A stretch of 26,072 nucleotides of DNA from Acidobacteriaceae bacterium UBA1795. Its GTDB lineage: Bacteria > Acidobacteriota > Terriglobia > Terriglobales > Acidobacteriaceae. The notes beneath the pieces were generated by a model. That model ran no database searches, was not told the origin of the DNA, and was given only the letters and a program-made list of their open reading frames with translations. Shown here piece after piece: positions 7,691 to 15,580 of the stretch. Made by a program: the position numbers and the translations under genes. The stretch covers positions 1 through 26,072 of the forward strand of contig DCFV01000082.1 in NCBI GenBank assembly GCA_002314435.1, written 5' to 3'. Each line of letters starts with the position of its first letter. Positions within the stretch are counted from its first letter, which is position 1.

Positions 7691-8620
7691 TTGGCACCGT
7701 CCGCACACTTGGAACAGACGATAGCTGAGCCCCTGGAATTCACAGGAGTGGGCTTGCACTCCGGAGCGCCGGTTACTATGCGTCTGTTGCCAGCGCCCGC
7801 CGGTTCGGGCATCGTCTTCCGTCGTACTGACCTCGACGACTTCGAGATTCCAGCCATCGGGCGCAACGTGGCCAAGGTCAGCTATGCCACCAGTCTGATG
7901 CGGCAGGGCGTGCTGATCTCCACCACTGAGCACCTGCTCTCGGCGCTCATCGGCATGGGCATCGACAACGTGATCGTCGCGCTCGACAACCTGGAACTGC
8001 CCATCCTGGACGGCAGCGCGCTCCCCTACGTGGAGGCCTTCCTCGGCGCGGGCATTCGTACTCAGCGCCGCCGTCGCGAAACCATGCGCATTGTTAAGCC
8101 CGTCGAAGTGCGCGAAGGCAACAAGTTCATCGGCGTCTATCCGGGCCGGGGATACCGCGTGCAGTACATCATCGACTTTCCCGCGCCGATTGGCCGCCAG
8201 AAAACGAGCATCGATCTTGCGACGGAGACGTACGGCAGCCAGATCGCAGCAGCCCGCACCTTTGGCTACAAGGCAGACGAGCAGCGCCTGCGCGACATGG
8301 GCCTGATCCGCGGCGCCAGCCCGGAGAACGCCATCGTGATGGGACCCAAGGGACCGGAGAACGGTCCGCTGCGCTTCGACGACGAGTTTGTGCGCCACAA
8401 GGTGTTGGACCTGATCGGTGATTTGGCGCTTACCGGCCGCCGCATTGAAGGCCACGTAGTGGCCGAGCGCGCCGGGCACGCGATGCACACCGCACTGGTT
8501 TCGCGGTTGCTCAAGGACCGTTCTGCCTGGGAGATGGTACGCGTGCCGGTGGCCGAGGCCGAAGAATCGGAAGGGCGGTCCGCACTCACCGTAGGCAGTC
8601 CCGCGTTGCAAGGCGCTTAG
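7691..8620 (+). CDS. lpxC: UDP-3-O-acyl-N-acetylglucosamine deacetylase LpxC (lipid A synthesis)
   Basis: The zinc enzyme of the committed step of lipid A synthesis, removing the acetyl group from UDP-3-O-acyl-GlcNAc. The start is placed at TTG 7691, preceded by GGAG with eight bases spacing. This gives 309 residues, close to the E. coli LpxC length (about 305). The open frame continues to GTG 7607, which would add 28 residues unlike the family. Motifs in this numbering are TGVGLHSG near residue 18, STTEHLLSAL with zinc ligand H81, LDGSALPYVEA, the long hydrophobic-insert region, HKVLDLIGDLAL with H216 and D220, and the catalytic H243 in AERAGHAMH. The gene stands alone, converging on the lactonase gene 25 bases downstream. 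It is the clearest sign of an LPS-containing outer membrane. Confidence 0.94.
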   Translation: MAPSAHLEQTIAEPLEFTGVGLHSGAPVTMRLLPAPAGSGIVFRRTDLDDFEIPAIGRNVAKVSYATSLMRQGVLISTTEHLLSALIGMGIDNVIVALDNLELPILDGSALPYVEAFLGAGIRTQRRRRETMRIVKPVEVREGNKFIGVYPGRGYRVQYIIDFPAPIGRQKTSIDLATETYGSQIAAARTFGYKADEQRLRDMGLIRGASPENAIVMGPKGPENGPLRFDDEFVRHKVLDLIGDLALTGRRIEGHVVAERAGHAMHTALVSRLLKDRSAWEMVRVPVAEAEESEGRSALTVGSPALQGA

Positions 8621-8645
8621 ATCGCCATTCTTCAAGCCATCGAAA

Positions 8646-9776
8646 TCAGAGGAACAGAATCCGCATCGGCTTCGGAGCAGTGACGCTCTTGCCCGCCTCA
8701 GACAGCAGGCCCGTCTCCGGCTCACGCGCAAATATGCTGATGCAATTTGAGTCCTGGTTGGCGACAAGCATCCAGCGTTCTGTGGGGTCGAGCACGAAGT
8801 TGCGCGGGATTTCGCCGCCGCAGTTGGAGCGCTTCATCGGCGTGAGAGCGCCGGTCTTCACATCCGCCTTGAAGCTATAGAGAAAGTCATTGTCGCGGTT
8901 GGCGAAATAGACAAAGTGCCCATTGTGCGTGATCACCGCGTCGCAGGCGCGCGTGGGGCCGTTGTAGTCGGCAGGCAGCAGCGGAATCGTCGTCTCGCGC
9001 GTCAGGCCGCCGTCTGCATTGCTCCACGACAGTATGTCTACCGTCGAGACCAGTTCGTTCACGCTGTACGCGGTGTGCCCATTGGGATGAAAGTGCAGCG
9101 TGCGCGGTCCCGCGCCGGGCGCTGCGTGGAAGGTGCTCGCGGCGGTCAATTGCGCGGTTGCAGTGTCAATGCGGTAGATGTGGATTGCGTCGCCGCCTAG
9201 GTCGTTGACGTAAGCGAAGCGGCTGTCCGGCGAGAACGAGCAGAAATGCGCGTGCGCCGCTTCCTGGCGGTCGGCGTTGGGCCCGTGCACGGTGTAGTGT
9301 TCGGTCCATACGGCGGTGCTGAGCTTGCCGTCGGTGACAAGAAAACTCGCCGCGCTGCCGCCGCCGTAGTCGGCCGAGAGCAGCACACGGCCGCTCGGGT
9401 CGAGCGCAATGTGGCACGTGCCTTTTGCCGCCGAGTTCTGGGTGGAGAGTGGCTCCAGATTGTCGCCGTTCACGCGGAAGCCGGCAACTTCGCCTGTAGG
9501 CTTCCCGTTGAAGCTGTCCACCTCGCACGCTGCAAACACGTACTTTCCGTCTGGCGAAGCGGTCAGCCAGTCCACCGTGTCGATGTGCGCGGCCACGCCC
9601 GCCGCACTGAGCGTGCCCGTGGCCGCATCCCAGTCGTAGGCCAGGATGCCGTCTTTGGTGCCGCTACCGACAAGTACGCGCCGGCGTGGCGTAGTGGCTG
9701 TCAGGTCCGAGGAAGCAGTGACTACGGCAGCAGCAGAGGCTAATTCGAGAAAAGTGCGGCGTGTGAGATTTGCCAT
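8646..9776 (-). CDS. Tat-exported lactonase-family beta-propeller protein (6-phosphogluconolactonase YbhE type)
   Basis: A 376-residue protein starting with a twin-arginine signal (LTRRTFLEL, then an Ala/Val-rich stretch to about 27). The mature part shows the repeated propeller pattern of the lactonase family: SPDGKYVFAA near 75, HIALDPSGRVLLSADYGGGS near 125, FSPDSRFAYVNDLG near 187, LHFHPNGHTAYSVNE near 229, ITHNGHFVYFANR near 285 and FVLDPTERWMLVANQDSN near 329, consistent with seven blades. Cytoplasmic relatives hydrolyse 6-phosphogluconolactone. An exported copy more likely acts on another lactone such as those from sugar oxidation. The ribosome binding site is weak. The gene is divergent from the thioesterase gene (77-base gap). 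Confidence 0.88.
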   Translation of the reverse strand: MANLTRRTFLELASAAAVVTASSDLTATTPRRRVLVGSGTKDGILAYDWDAATGTLSAAGVAAHIDTVDWLTASPDGKYVFAACEVDSFNGKPTGEVAGFRVNGDNLEPLSTQNSAAKGTCHIALDPSGRVLLSADYGGGSAASFLVTDGKLSTAVWTEHYTVHGPNADRQEAAHAHFCSFSPDSRFAYVNDLGGDAIHIYRIDTATAQLTAASTFHAAPGAGPRTLHFHPNGHTAYSVNELVSTVDILSWSNADGGLTRETTIPLLPADYNGPTRACDAVITHNGHFVYFANRDNDFLYSFKADVKTGALTPMKRSNCGGEIPRNFVLDPTERWMLVANQDSNCISIFAREPETGLLSEAGKSVTAPKPMRILFL

Positions 9777-9853
9777 GGCAAAAGGATTGTCGCCGATGAG
9801 GCGAGGCTCGCGCCAGCCGCGCAGTCTTCTACACTGGGGGCGGAGACGATCAG

Positions 9854-10399
9854 GTGGCGCACCTCATCAACTTTGTTCGCATTCCGGCTCTCGCCATCCG
9901 CCAGCATGTGAGACCTCTGCCGCGCATGGCTGTACTGGACGAGGACCGCATCCGTATGCGCGTATGGCCGAACGACATTGACTTCAACCTGCACATGAAC
10001 AACGGCCGCTACCTGAATGTGATGGACTACGCACGCACCCATTTGCTGGCGCGCGTCGGTCTCATCGAACACATCATTCGAGCACGCTGGCAGCCGCTGG
10101 TGGGTGCCGTCTGGATAACTTATCGCCGCTCTCTGCCGCTGTTCTCCGCGTTCGAGATTACATCACGATTGGTGTGCTGGGACGAGCGTTGGTTCTATCT
10201 GGAACAGACATTCACTGGCGGCGAAGGTCTCGCGGCGGTGGGCTGGGTCAAGGGGAATCTGCGCGATGCGAGTGGTAGCGTAGAGCCGCAGCATGTGTTG
10301 GAGCGCGTGTCACCCGGCATCGTGAGCCCGTCGATGCCGGACACCATCGCGCAGTGGAATGATTTGACGCGCGAGAAACTGCAGGCCGGCGTCGCTTAA
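9854..10399 (+). CDS. Hot-dog-fold acyl-CoA thioesterase family protein
   Basis: A 181-residue protein of the thioesterase/4-hydroxybenzoyl-CoA thioesterase superfamily. The motif DIDFNLHMNNGRYL at 41-54 is the family signature, with the acidic residue D43 and H47 in the expected active-site region. AVWITYRRSLPLFSAFEI and the WFYLEQTF strand complete the fold. GTG 9854 is chosen because a GGAG lies upstream and the N-terminal helix (LINFVRIPALAIRQHV) resembles related proteins. ATG 9926 is the alternative and would drop 24 residues. The substrate is unknown. Its TAA overlaps the TAA of the opposing TonB-family gene in a shared TTAA at 10396-10399. Confidence 0.82.
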   Translation: MAHLINFVRIPALAIRQHVRPLPRMAVLDEDRIRMRVWPNDIDFNLHMNNGRYLNVMDYARTHLLARVGLIEHIIRARWQPLVGAVWITYRRSLPLFSAFEITSRLVCWDERWFYLEQTFTGGEGLAAVGWVKGNLRDASGSVEPQHVLERVSPGIVSPSMPDTIAQWNDLTREKLQAGVA

Positions 10400-11115
10400 C
10401 GATCGAGCGTGAATACGACGTTGACCGTAGTCTCCACCTCTACCGGCTGCCCGTTCAGCAGGTAAGGTCGATACGCCCAGTTCTTCACCGCGTCCATCGC
10501 AGCCTGTTGCAACATGGGCGGACCGCTGGCCACGCGCAGATTCTCAATGTTTCCTGTCTTTGAGATCTTTGCTTGCAGCACTACCGTGCCCTCCTGGCGT
10601 GCAGCCACGGCGATTGGCGGATAGGTGGGCGTGACTTTGCAGATGAGCAACCCGGCTACGATGGTTGAGGCCACGCGCACAGGAGCTTTCACATCGGGAT
10701 GTACGACGGCCGCGGGCTTTCGATTTCCGAATGCGTCACGCAATCCGTTGGGCAACCCCGTCGCACCTTCGATTCCGGTCAAGGTAACCGGCGCCGGCGC
10801 TTCCGGCCCATCGAATGTCGTGAACGTCTTCGGAAGTTGTCGGGGCGCGACAAGCGTGGAGCCGATCATCTCCGGTGTGCCATGGAAGGGACGCGTTGCC
10901 GGTGGTTGCTCAGGTTTGGATCGCGGTGCGGGTGGCGGAGGCGGCGCGGTCAGCAGAAACGACAGCGCCTGCCGCGGCAACGTCTCAGGGTCGATGAGGG
11001 GGATTAGGATCAGGGCGAGGAGGATCGATCCGTTGAAGATCAACGTGGCGATCATCCAGCCGCGGCTGCGAGTGCGGATTCTGCCGTTTGATTCGAAGGT
11101 GGAGTCTTCAAACAT
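10396..11115 (-). CDS. TonB-family energy transducer protein
   Basis: A 239-residue protein with the layout of TonB: a short cytoplasmic N-terminus with basic residues, one membrane span at about 21-41 (MIATLIFNGSILLALILIPL), a proline-rich stretch at 57-75, a variable periplasmic linker, and a C-terminal TonB domain from about 158 (VTPTYPPIAVAARQEGTVVLQAKI to NWAYRPYLLNGQPVEVETTVNVVF). Such proteins couple inner-membrane proton energy to outer-membrane receptors. No ExbB/ExbD or receptor lies next to it, so it probably works with distant partners. ATG 11115 has AGGAGG five bases upstream. It lies in the same direction as the GH3 gene but after that gene's terminator, so it should have its own promoter. 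Confidence 0.88.
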   Translation of the reverse strand: MFEDSTFESNGRIRTRSRGWMIATLIFNGSILLALILIPLIDPETLPRQALSFLLTAPPPPPAPRSKPEQPPATRPFHGTPEMIGSTLVAPRQLPKTFTTFDGPEAPAPVTLTGIEGATGLPNGLRDAFGNRKPAAVVHPDVKAPVRVASTIVAGLLICKVTPTYPPIAVAARQEGTVVLQAKISKTGNIENLRVASGPPMLQQAAMDAVKNWAYRPYLLNGQPVEVETTVNVVFTLDR

Positions 11116-11430
11116 ATGCGCCTCCTGAACTCAGGGCCTGCTCGCTCAGCTCAGACCCTGAGCATTTCAGTCGCGCCAATTAGGAGGCTCGAAGTACGCA
11201 AAGGGGCGTGACCGCTCTGCGCGCTTTTCGGCGCAACAGGTGGGAGATTACGGCCCGACACCACGGCGTGCCATTGAGGCCGTCGCAGAGCGCGTGTGTT
11301 CGTTCATCCCCATCGGAACCACTGTGTTCTTGTAGACACCGCACTCTGTGCGAATGTTCCCTGCGTGCCCAAAAAGAGCGAGGGCGCATCCACTGAAGAA
11401 TGCGCCCTCACGTATTGCGATGGTTGATTG
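11116..11430. other. 315-base intergenic region between GH3 and TonB-family genes
   Basis: It holds the GH3 terminator (11370-11409), the TonB-gene ribosome binding site, and a seven-base inverted repeat (11130-11136 with 11156-11162, 19-base loop) in the probable leader of the TonB gene. Short open frames on both strands do not look coding (Arg/Ser/Cys-rich, no ribosome binding site). I see no RNA gene. Confidence 0.6.
11370..11409 (-). terminator. Intrinsic terminator of the GH3 gene
   Basis: A perfect 10-base stem (11380-11389 with 11400-11409) and a 10-base loop lie 21 bases after the GH3 stop. Read on the minus strand, the stem is followed within five bases by a run of five T. This is a textbook rho-independent terminator. 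Confidence 0.82.
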
Positions 11431-14094
11431 CTATTCAGGCAGAACCTCTCTGCCGTCGATGTTGAATTTCGCGCTGACGGCTGGTGCTGCGGTGTTGGGC
11501 TGACCGCCGCCGATTGACACGGTGTACTCGCCCTCAGCAATGATAGGTTCACCTGCTTCGCTCACCATGCTCAGATCGCGCGGCTTCAGCTGGAAGCTAA
11601 CCTTCTGCGAAGCGCCGGGCTCCAGATGCAATCTCTGGAATGCGCGCAATGCCCGCAGTGGAGCGCCCTTTTCGTTTGGGAAGCTGAGGTAGAGCTGCGC
11701 GACTTCATCGCCCGCCACTTTACCCGTGTTCGTTACGGTGACCTCGAAGGCCGCCGGATCGCCCGCATGCACGGCATCCTTCGGCGCTACGAGATCGCTG
11801 TAGGCAAAGGTTGTGTAGCTCAGCCCGTAGCCGAAGGGATAGAGCGGCGCGCCAGCAAAGTAGCGATAGGTGCGGCCGCGCATGAAGTAGTTCTCAAACG
11901 GCGGCAGTTGATCGACGCCGGTGTAGAACGTGACCGGCAGACGGCCCGCCGGGTTATTGCGGCCCGAAAGCGTATCGGCAATCGCTGCGCCGCCTTCTTC
12001 GCCCGCATACCAGCTCTCGAGGATTGCGTTGGCGTGCTCCTTGGCCCAGTTCACCGAGAGCGCGCTGCCGTTGGCAAGCACAACGACCAGCGGCTTGCCG
12101 GTGGCGGAGAGAGCCTTCAACAAGTCCTCCTCAGGCTTGGGTAGATCAATGCTGGTGCGGTCGCCGCCCTTGAAGCCCGGCTCGCTCACCGTCATCTCCT
12201 CGCCTTCCAGTTCGCTTGTGATGCCTACGACAGCGACGATGACATCAGCGCTCTTTGCGGCCGCGATCGCCTCAGGCTGTGGAGCTGGATCGTACTTGGA
12301 CCACACCAGCGAAGCGACGGGCTTGGGCACTCCAATTTGGCCGTATTCCACGACAAGCTTCGCTGGGATTCCCTTCACCAGGTGCACGCGGCCGATCTTG
12401 GTCTCCGGCGTGGCGGCGCCCCAGTTCATGGTCACATCCTTGCCGTCCAGCGAAATGCGGAAGAAACCTGCAGCGTTGAGACCAAGGTTGTAGTCGCCCG
12501 TTTCAGGTGCGTTGAGATACGCTTCCCAGCGAATGCCCACCGGTCCCTTGCCCGCAACTTCCGCCGGCAATGACAGTGCGGCTACATCGATGGTCTTTTC
12601 CACGCGCGTGGCCAGAACCTTCGGCTTGGCCGTGGGGTTGGTCAGATCCATGCCGCTCATCTCGGAGTAGCTGGCCTTTGCGCCGGGCTTGCCGTCGCTG
12701 GTCAGCGCGCTCGCGGGCACGGGCGCAGCACGCTTGCTCAGGAACTGCGTGCCTTCCACATACTGAATCGTCGCCTGTGGGAACTCCGCTTTCATGCCTT
12801 CGAGCACTGAGACGGTGTGCGTAGGAATGCCGTTGTAGTTGCCGAGCAGAAACTTCGTCTGATCGGCAAGCGGACCGACAAGCGCGATCTTGACGCTGGG
12901 AGTCTTGAGTGGCAACACGCCATCATTCTTGAGCAGCACCATGGTCTCGTTGGCGAGCTTGCGTGCCAGGGCGCGGTGTTCCGCGCTGTCCAGTTCCTTC
13001 TCGTCGATCTTGGAGTAAGGCACCATCTCTGGCGGGTCAAACATGCCAAGCTTCATCCGCGCGGTGAACAGGCGCGTCACAGCCGTGTCAACTTCACTTT
13101 CCTTCAGCAGGCCCTGCTTAACGGCATCGAGATAGGGTCGGTAGTCGCCGTCGTCGGCGCGCTTGGCAAAGAAGTCGGCGCACTCGTTGTCCATGCCGCG
13201 GCGCAGCGAGAGCCCTGAGGCCTCCGGTTGTGCAGGTGTAAAGTTGTGGCCTGCGTAAATGTCGATGACCGCGCCGCAGTCGGAAACGACGTAGCCCTTG
13301 AAGTCCCATTTGCCGCGCAGTTGGTCCTCCAGCAAGAAGTGATTGGCGCAGGCGGGCTGGCCGTTGATCGAGTTGTAGGCGCACATTACAGAGCCGGCCT
13401 TGCCTTCAGTTACTGCGGCGCGGAATGCGGGCAGGTAGGTATCAATCTCGTCGTGCTTGCTGATCGGCACGTCGATCGAGTGACGCGAGGGCTCCGGGCC
13501 GCTGTGCACTGCGTAGTGCTTGGGCGTGGAGATGGTGCGATAGTAGTGCGGGTCGTCGCCCTGCATGCCGGTTACAAAGGCCACGCCCATGCGGCCCGTG
13601 AGGAACGGATCTTCGCCGTAGGTCTCCTGCCCGCGGCCCCAGCGCGGGTCACGGAAGATGTTGATGTTGGGAGCCCAGAAGTCGAGGCCTTCAAAAATGT
13701 CGCTGTGGCCCGCGCGAACCGCCTGCACGTGTTTGATGCGTCCCTCGGTGCTGATGGCGACGGCCATCTGGTGAATCGTTGCAGGGTCAAACGTGGCGCC
13801 CAGGCCGATCGGCTCAGGAAACTCCGTCGTTCCATTGACTGCAACGCCGTGCAGCGACTCGCTCCACCAGTCGTAGGCAGGTACGTTGAGCCGCGGAATG
13901 GCGCGCGCCTGGTTAACGAGCTGGCTGGCCTTCTCTTCGAGCGTCATGCGGTGCACCAGGTCCGCGGCGCGCTGCTCGGCCGGCAGGCTGGTGTCGAGAT
14001 AGGCAGGCTTCTGGGCGTCCTGAGCATACGCGGCGCCGGCAGTTGCAAAGCAGGCCAACGCGGCCGCGGCAAGTCGCAATCCAAGGTTGTTCAT
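11431..14094 (-). CDS. Exported GH3 beta-glycosidase (beta-xylosidase/beta-glucosidase) with PA14 insertion
   Basis: An 887-residue secreted enzyme releasing sugars from the non-reducing end of beta-linked glycans. ATG 14094 follows GGAGGGG. A Sec signal peptide covers 1-24 (cleavage after AYAQ). The GH3 N-terminal barrel covers about 35-350, with WWSESLHGVA near 76, KHYAVHSGPE near 192, and GYVVSDCGAV whose D272 is the nucleophile. WWSESLHG and SDCGA are commonest in beta-xylosidase-like GH3 enzymes. The second domain starts near 385 (VLLKNDGVLPL). A PA14-like module at about 490-600 (RWEAYLNAPETGDYNLGL, FFRISLDGK) interrupts it. The domain resumes near 610 with VGITSELEGEEMTVSE, likely including the acid/base Glu. 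A fibronectin-III-like domain ends the protein. It is a stand-alone unit with its own terminator. The precise substrate is uncertain. Confidence 0.93.
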   Translation of the reverse strand: MNNLGLRLAAAALACFATAGAAYAQDAQKPAYLDTSLPAEQRAADLVHRMTLEEKASQLVNQARAIPRLNVPAYDWWSESLHGVAVNGTTEFPEPIGLGATFDPATIHQMAVAISTEGRIKHVQAVRAGHSDIFEGLDFWAPNINIFRDPRWGRGQETYGEDPFLTGRMGVAFVTGMQGDDPHYYRTISTPKHYAVHSGPEPSRHSIDVPISKHDEIDTYLPAFRAAVTEGKAGSVMCAYNSINGQPACANHFLLEDQLRGKWDFKGYVVSDCGAVIDIYAGHNFTPAQPEASGLSLRRGMDNECADFFAKRADDGDYRPYLDAVKQGLLKESEVDTAVTRLFTARMKLGMFDPPEMVPYSKIDEKELDSAEHRALARKLANETMVLLKNDGVLPLKTPSVKIALVGPLADQTKFLLGNYNGIPTHTVSVLEGMKAEFPQATIQYVEGTQFLSKRAAPVPASALTSDGKPGAKASYSEMSGMDLTNPTAKPKVLATRVEKTIDVAALSLPAEVAGKGPVGIRWEAYLNAPETGDYNLGLNAAGFFRISLDGKDVTMNWGAATPETKIGRVHLVKGIPAKLVVEYGQIGVPKPVASLVWSKYDPAPQPEAIAAAKSADVIVAVVGITSELEGEEMTVSEPGFKGGDRTSIDLPKPEEDLLKALSATGKPLVVVLANGSALSVNWAKEHANAILESWYAGEEGGAAIADTLSGRNNPAGRLPVTFYTGVDQLPPFENYFMRGRTYRYFAGAPLYPFGYGLSYTTFAYSDLVAPKDAVHAGDPAAFEVTVTNTGKVAGDEVAQLYLSFPNEKGAPLRALRAFQRLHLEPGASQKVSFQLKPRDLSMVSEAGEPIIAEGEYTVSIGGGQPNTAAPAVSAKFNIDGREVLPE

Positions 14095-14271
14095 GGGGTT
14101 CCCCTCCGGCAGGGTGCTTCTTTACGGCGTTCAGATCGCGCCAATGACCACCTGCCCTACGGGAGGCAACGCTAAAGCCCGGTGCGCGGTCTGTCAAGAG
14201 GGATCTTCGCACGAATAGGTTCTAAAAAATCGCTTTATGTTAATGATGCACGCTAAGGAGTCGGCTGCGGA

Positions 14272-14299
14272 TGTAACCTTGTGCGTCGAACCCGCGTAA
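14272..14299 (+). promoter_or_regulatory. Candidate ECF-type promoter of the sigma operon
   Basis: TGTAACC at 14272-14278 is followed after 16 bases by CGTAA at 14295-14299, about 25 bases before the sigma start codon. The AAC-containing -35 and CGT-containing -10 at this spacing are the usual shape of ECF sigma promoters and would fit self-activation. The call rests on one site and is tentative. Confidence 0.4.
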
Positions 14300-14324
14300 A
14301 TGCAGATAGAGATGGGAAGAGGCG

Positions 14325-14870
14325 ATGGAGATTGCAGCCAGTGACGTTCTGGAGGAGTTCCGGCGCGGCAACCCTGCGACCTTCGGAACTGCATTCGAAG
14401 TGCTCTTCCGCTCGCATCAGCGTGCGGTTTACGGGTGGATCTTGCGATTGGTTCGCAATCCGACCGTGGCCGAAGACCTAACCGTGGAAACGTTCTGGCG
14501 CATCCACCAGGCGCATGCACGGTTTGACCCGGCAAGGGGATTCGAAGCGTGGGCGCGCACGATTGCGACGCATGCGGCGCTGGACTGGATGCGGGCGCAA
14601 CGGCACGAGACGGGCTTGCCCTCGGATGTGTCCGCACCGATACCAGGCGATCCAGCAGTAGCTGAAGAGATTCGCCGCAAGACAGCGCATGCGTTTGCCC
14701 GATTACCGCCCAAGCTGCGTGTGGCGGCTGTGCTGGCGGTAGTGGAGGAAATGCCGCACAGAGAAATCGCAGACGCCTTGGAGATTACGGTTGCGGCCGT
14801 CAAAGTTCGCGTGTTTCGCGCACTGCGACTACTGCGAAGAGACTTGGAAAGGCAGGGAATCAAACCATGA
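14325..14870 (+). CDS. ECF-type RNA polymerase sigma factor
   Basis: A 181-residue sigma-70 family factor made only of regions 2 and 4, the ECF layout. Region 2 covers about 25-92 (FRSHQRAVYGWILRLVRN, then AEDLTVETFWRIHQ and the -10-recognition stretch ending DWMR). Region 4 covers about 122-175 (LPPKLRVAAVLAVVEEMPHREIADALEI then VAAVKVRVFRALRLLRRDL), with a clear helix-turn-helix. AAGAGG lies two bases before ATG 14325. The stop overlaps the next start as ATGA, so the following 73-residue protein is translationally coupled, a common arrangement for a sigma factor and its inhibitor. The signal it answers cannot be told from sequence. Confidence 0.9.
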   Translation: MEIAASDVLEEFRRGNPATFGTAFEVLFRSHQRAVYGWILRLVRNPTVAEDLTVETFWRIHQAHARFDPARGFEAWARTIATHAALDWMRAQRHETGLPSDVSAPIPGDPAVAEEIRRKTAHAFARLPPKLRVAAVLAVVEEMPHREIADALEITVAAVKVRVFRALRLLRRDLERQGIKP

Positions 14871-15088
14871 ACGAACGCGAAGACGAGCTAATGCGAGCGC
14901 TTCTCAGGCAGTCTCTGCCGCAAGTGGGGGAAGTGGAGCCGGCACGCAATTTGTGGCCGGCCATGCAGCTGCGGATGGAAGTGCGGTGGACGTCGCCACC
15001 GTGGTTTGACTGGGCGCTGGCGGTCGGAGTCGCGGCCTTCGGCTTCGTTTTTCCCGCCGCGATCCCGGTTCTGCTGTATTACCTGTGA
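14867..15088 (+). CDS. Small single-span membrane protein, candidate anti-sigma factor
   Basis: A 73-residue protein with a charged cytoplasmic N-terminus (about 1-45, including DELMRALLRQSL and EPARNLWPAM), one membrane span at about 47-71 and almost nothing after it. It overlaps the sigma gene by four bases (ATGA) and the next gene's frame also touches its stop. Position and topology suggest an anti-sigma protein holding the sigma factor at the membrane. It lacks the zinc-binding His/Cys motif of the common ZAS anti-sigma domain (no Cys or His at all), and it is shorter than usual anti-sigma factors. The function is inferred from context only. Confidence 0.75.
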   Translation: MNEREDELMRALLRQSLPQVGEVEPARNLWPAMQLRMEVRWTSPPWFDWALAVGVAAFGFVFPAAIPVLLYYL

Positions 15089-15126
15089 AGGCGTGGGCGC
15101 ATCAACCCGCGGGAGGTGAGGTCGTT

Positions 15127-15573
15127 ATGAATGCACATCCATATCTGCGAGCATTTCTGGCGGGAGCATTTGTGCCCACTCTGATATTGCCGTTGATGCT
15201 CATCGGCTTTATCGTGCTGCGCCTGGGACTCCAGGTTCCATTTCCTATCGAGCGCGGACTCGTATTTCCCATGGCGCTGGTGCCGTGTCTGTGGGCGCTG
15301 TGGAACATGCTGTGGCTTGGCTCACATGCGCGCACGCATCTGGCCGTTGGCCCGCACGGTGTAGTGCTGCCGCTGCTGCTTCTGCCAGCAGGAACGGTGG
15401 CCGCTTCGTGTTCAGGGTTGCTGAAACTGGGCGCTGGTGGAGTGACGTGGTTCGAAGCGTGCTACGTTTCGTATCCGCTCATCGCGTTTGTGTTCGCCTG
15501 TGTTCTGGCCGCCTACTACCTGTTGTGGAAGTATGTGGTGGGCTTTGTGAACCGAGTGCTGGGCATCGCGTGA
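15127..15573 (+). CDS. Four-span membrane protein of the sigma operon
   Basis: A 148-residue hydrophobic protein with likely spans near 8-32, 45-65, 77-97 and 113-138. ATG 15127 is chosen for its ribosome binding sites (GGAGG ten bases and GAGG five bases upstream). A GTG at 15085 overlaps the previous stop (GTGA) and would add 14 polar residues. It is the third gene of the sigma operon and could be a sensor or co-regulator, or a membrane target protein. I do not recognise the family. It ends seven bases from the opposing oxidoreductase stop. Confidence 0.75.
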   Translation: MNAHPYLRAFLAGAFVPTLILPLMLIGFIVLRLGLQVPFPIERGLVFPMALVPCLWALWNMLWLGSHARTHLAVGPHGVVLPLLLLPAGTVAASCSGLLKLGAGGVTWFEACYVSYPLIAFVFACVLAAYYLLWKYVVGFVNRVLGIA

Positions 15574-15580
15574 TGAGAGA

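Noticed and set aside
7652..8767. A 371-residue open frame antisense to lpxC
   Set aside because: Its composition is a mirror of the LpxC codons in high-GC DNA, with no ribosome binding site or recognisable motif, while LpxC carries every family residue.
11180..11396. Short open frames on both strands between GH3 and TonB genes
   Set aside because: Arg/Ser/Cys-rich products, no ribosome binding site, and one of them runs through the GH3 terminator stem.
13228..14175. A 315-residue open frame antisense to the GH3 gene
   Set aside because: The opposite strand encodes complete GH3 motifs. The antisense product has no domain and no start signals.
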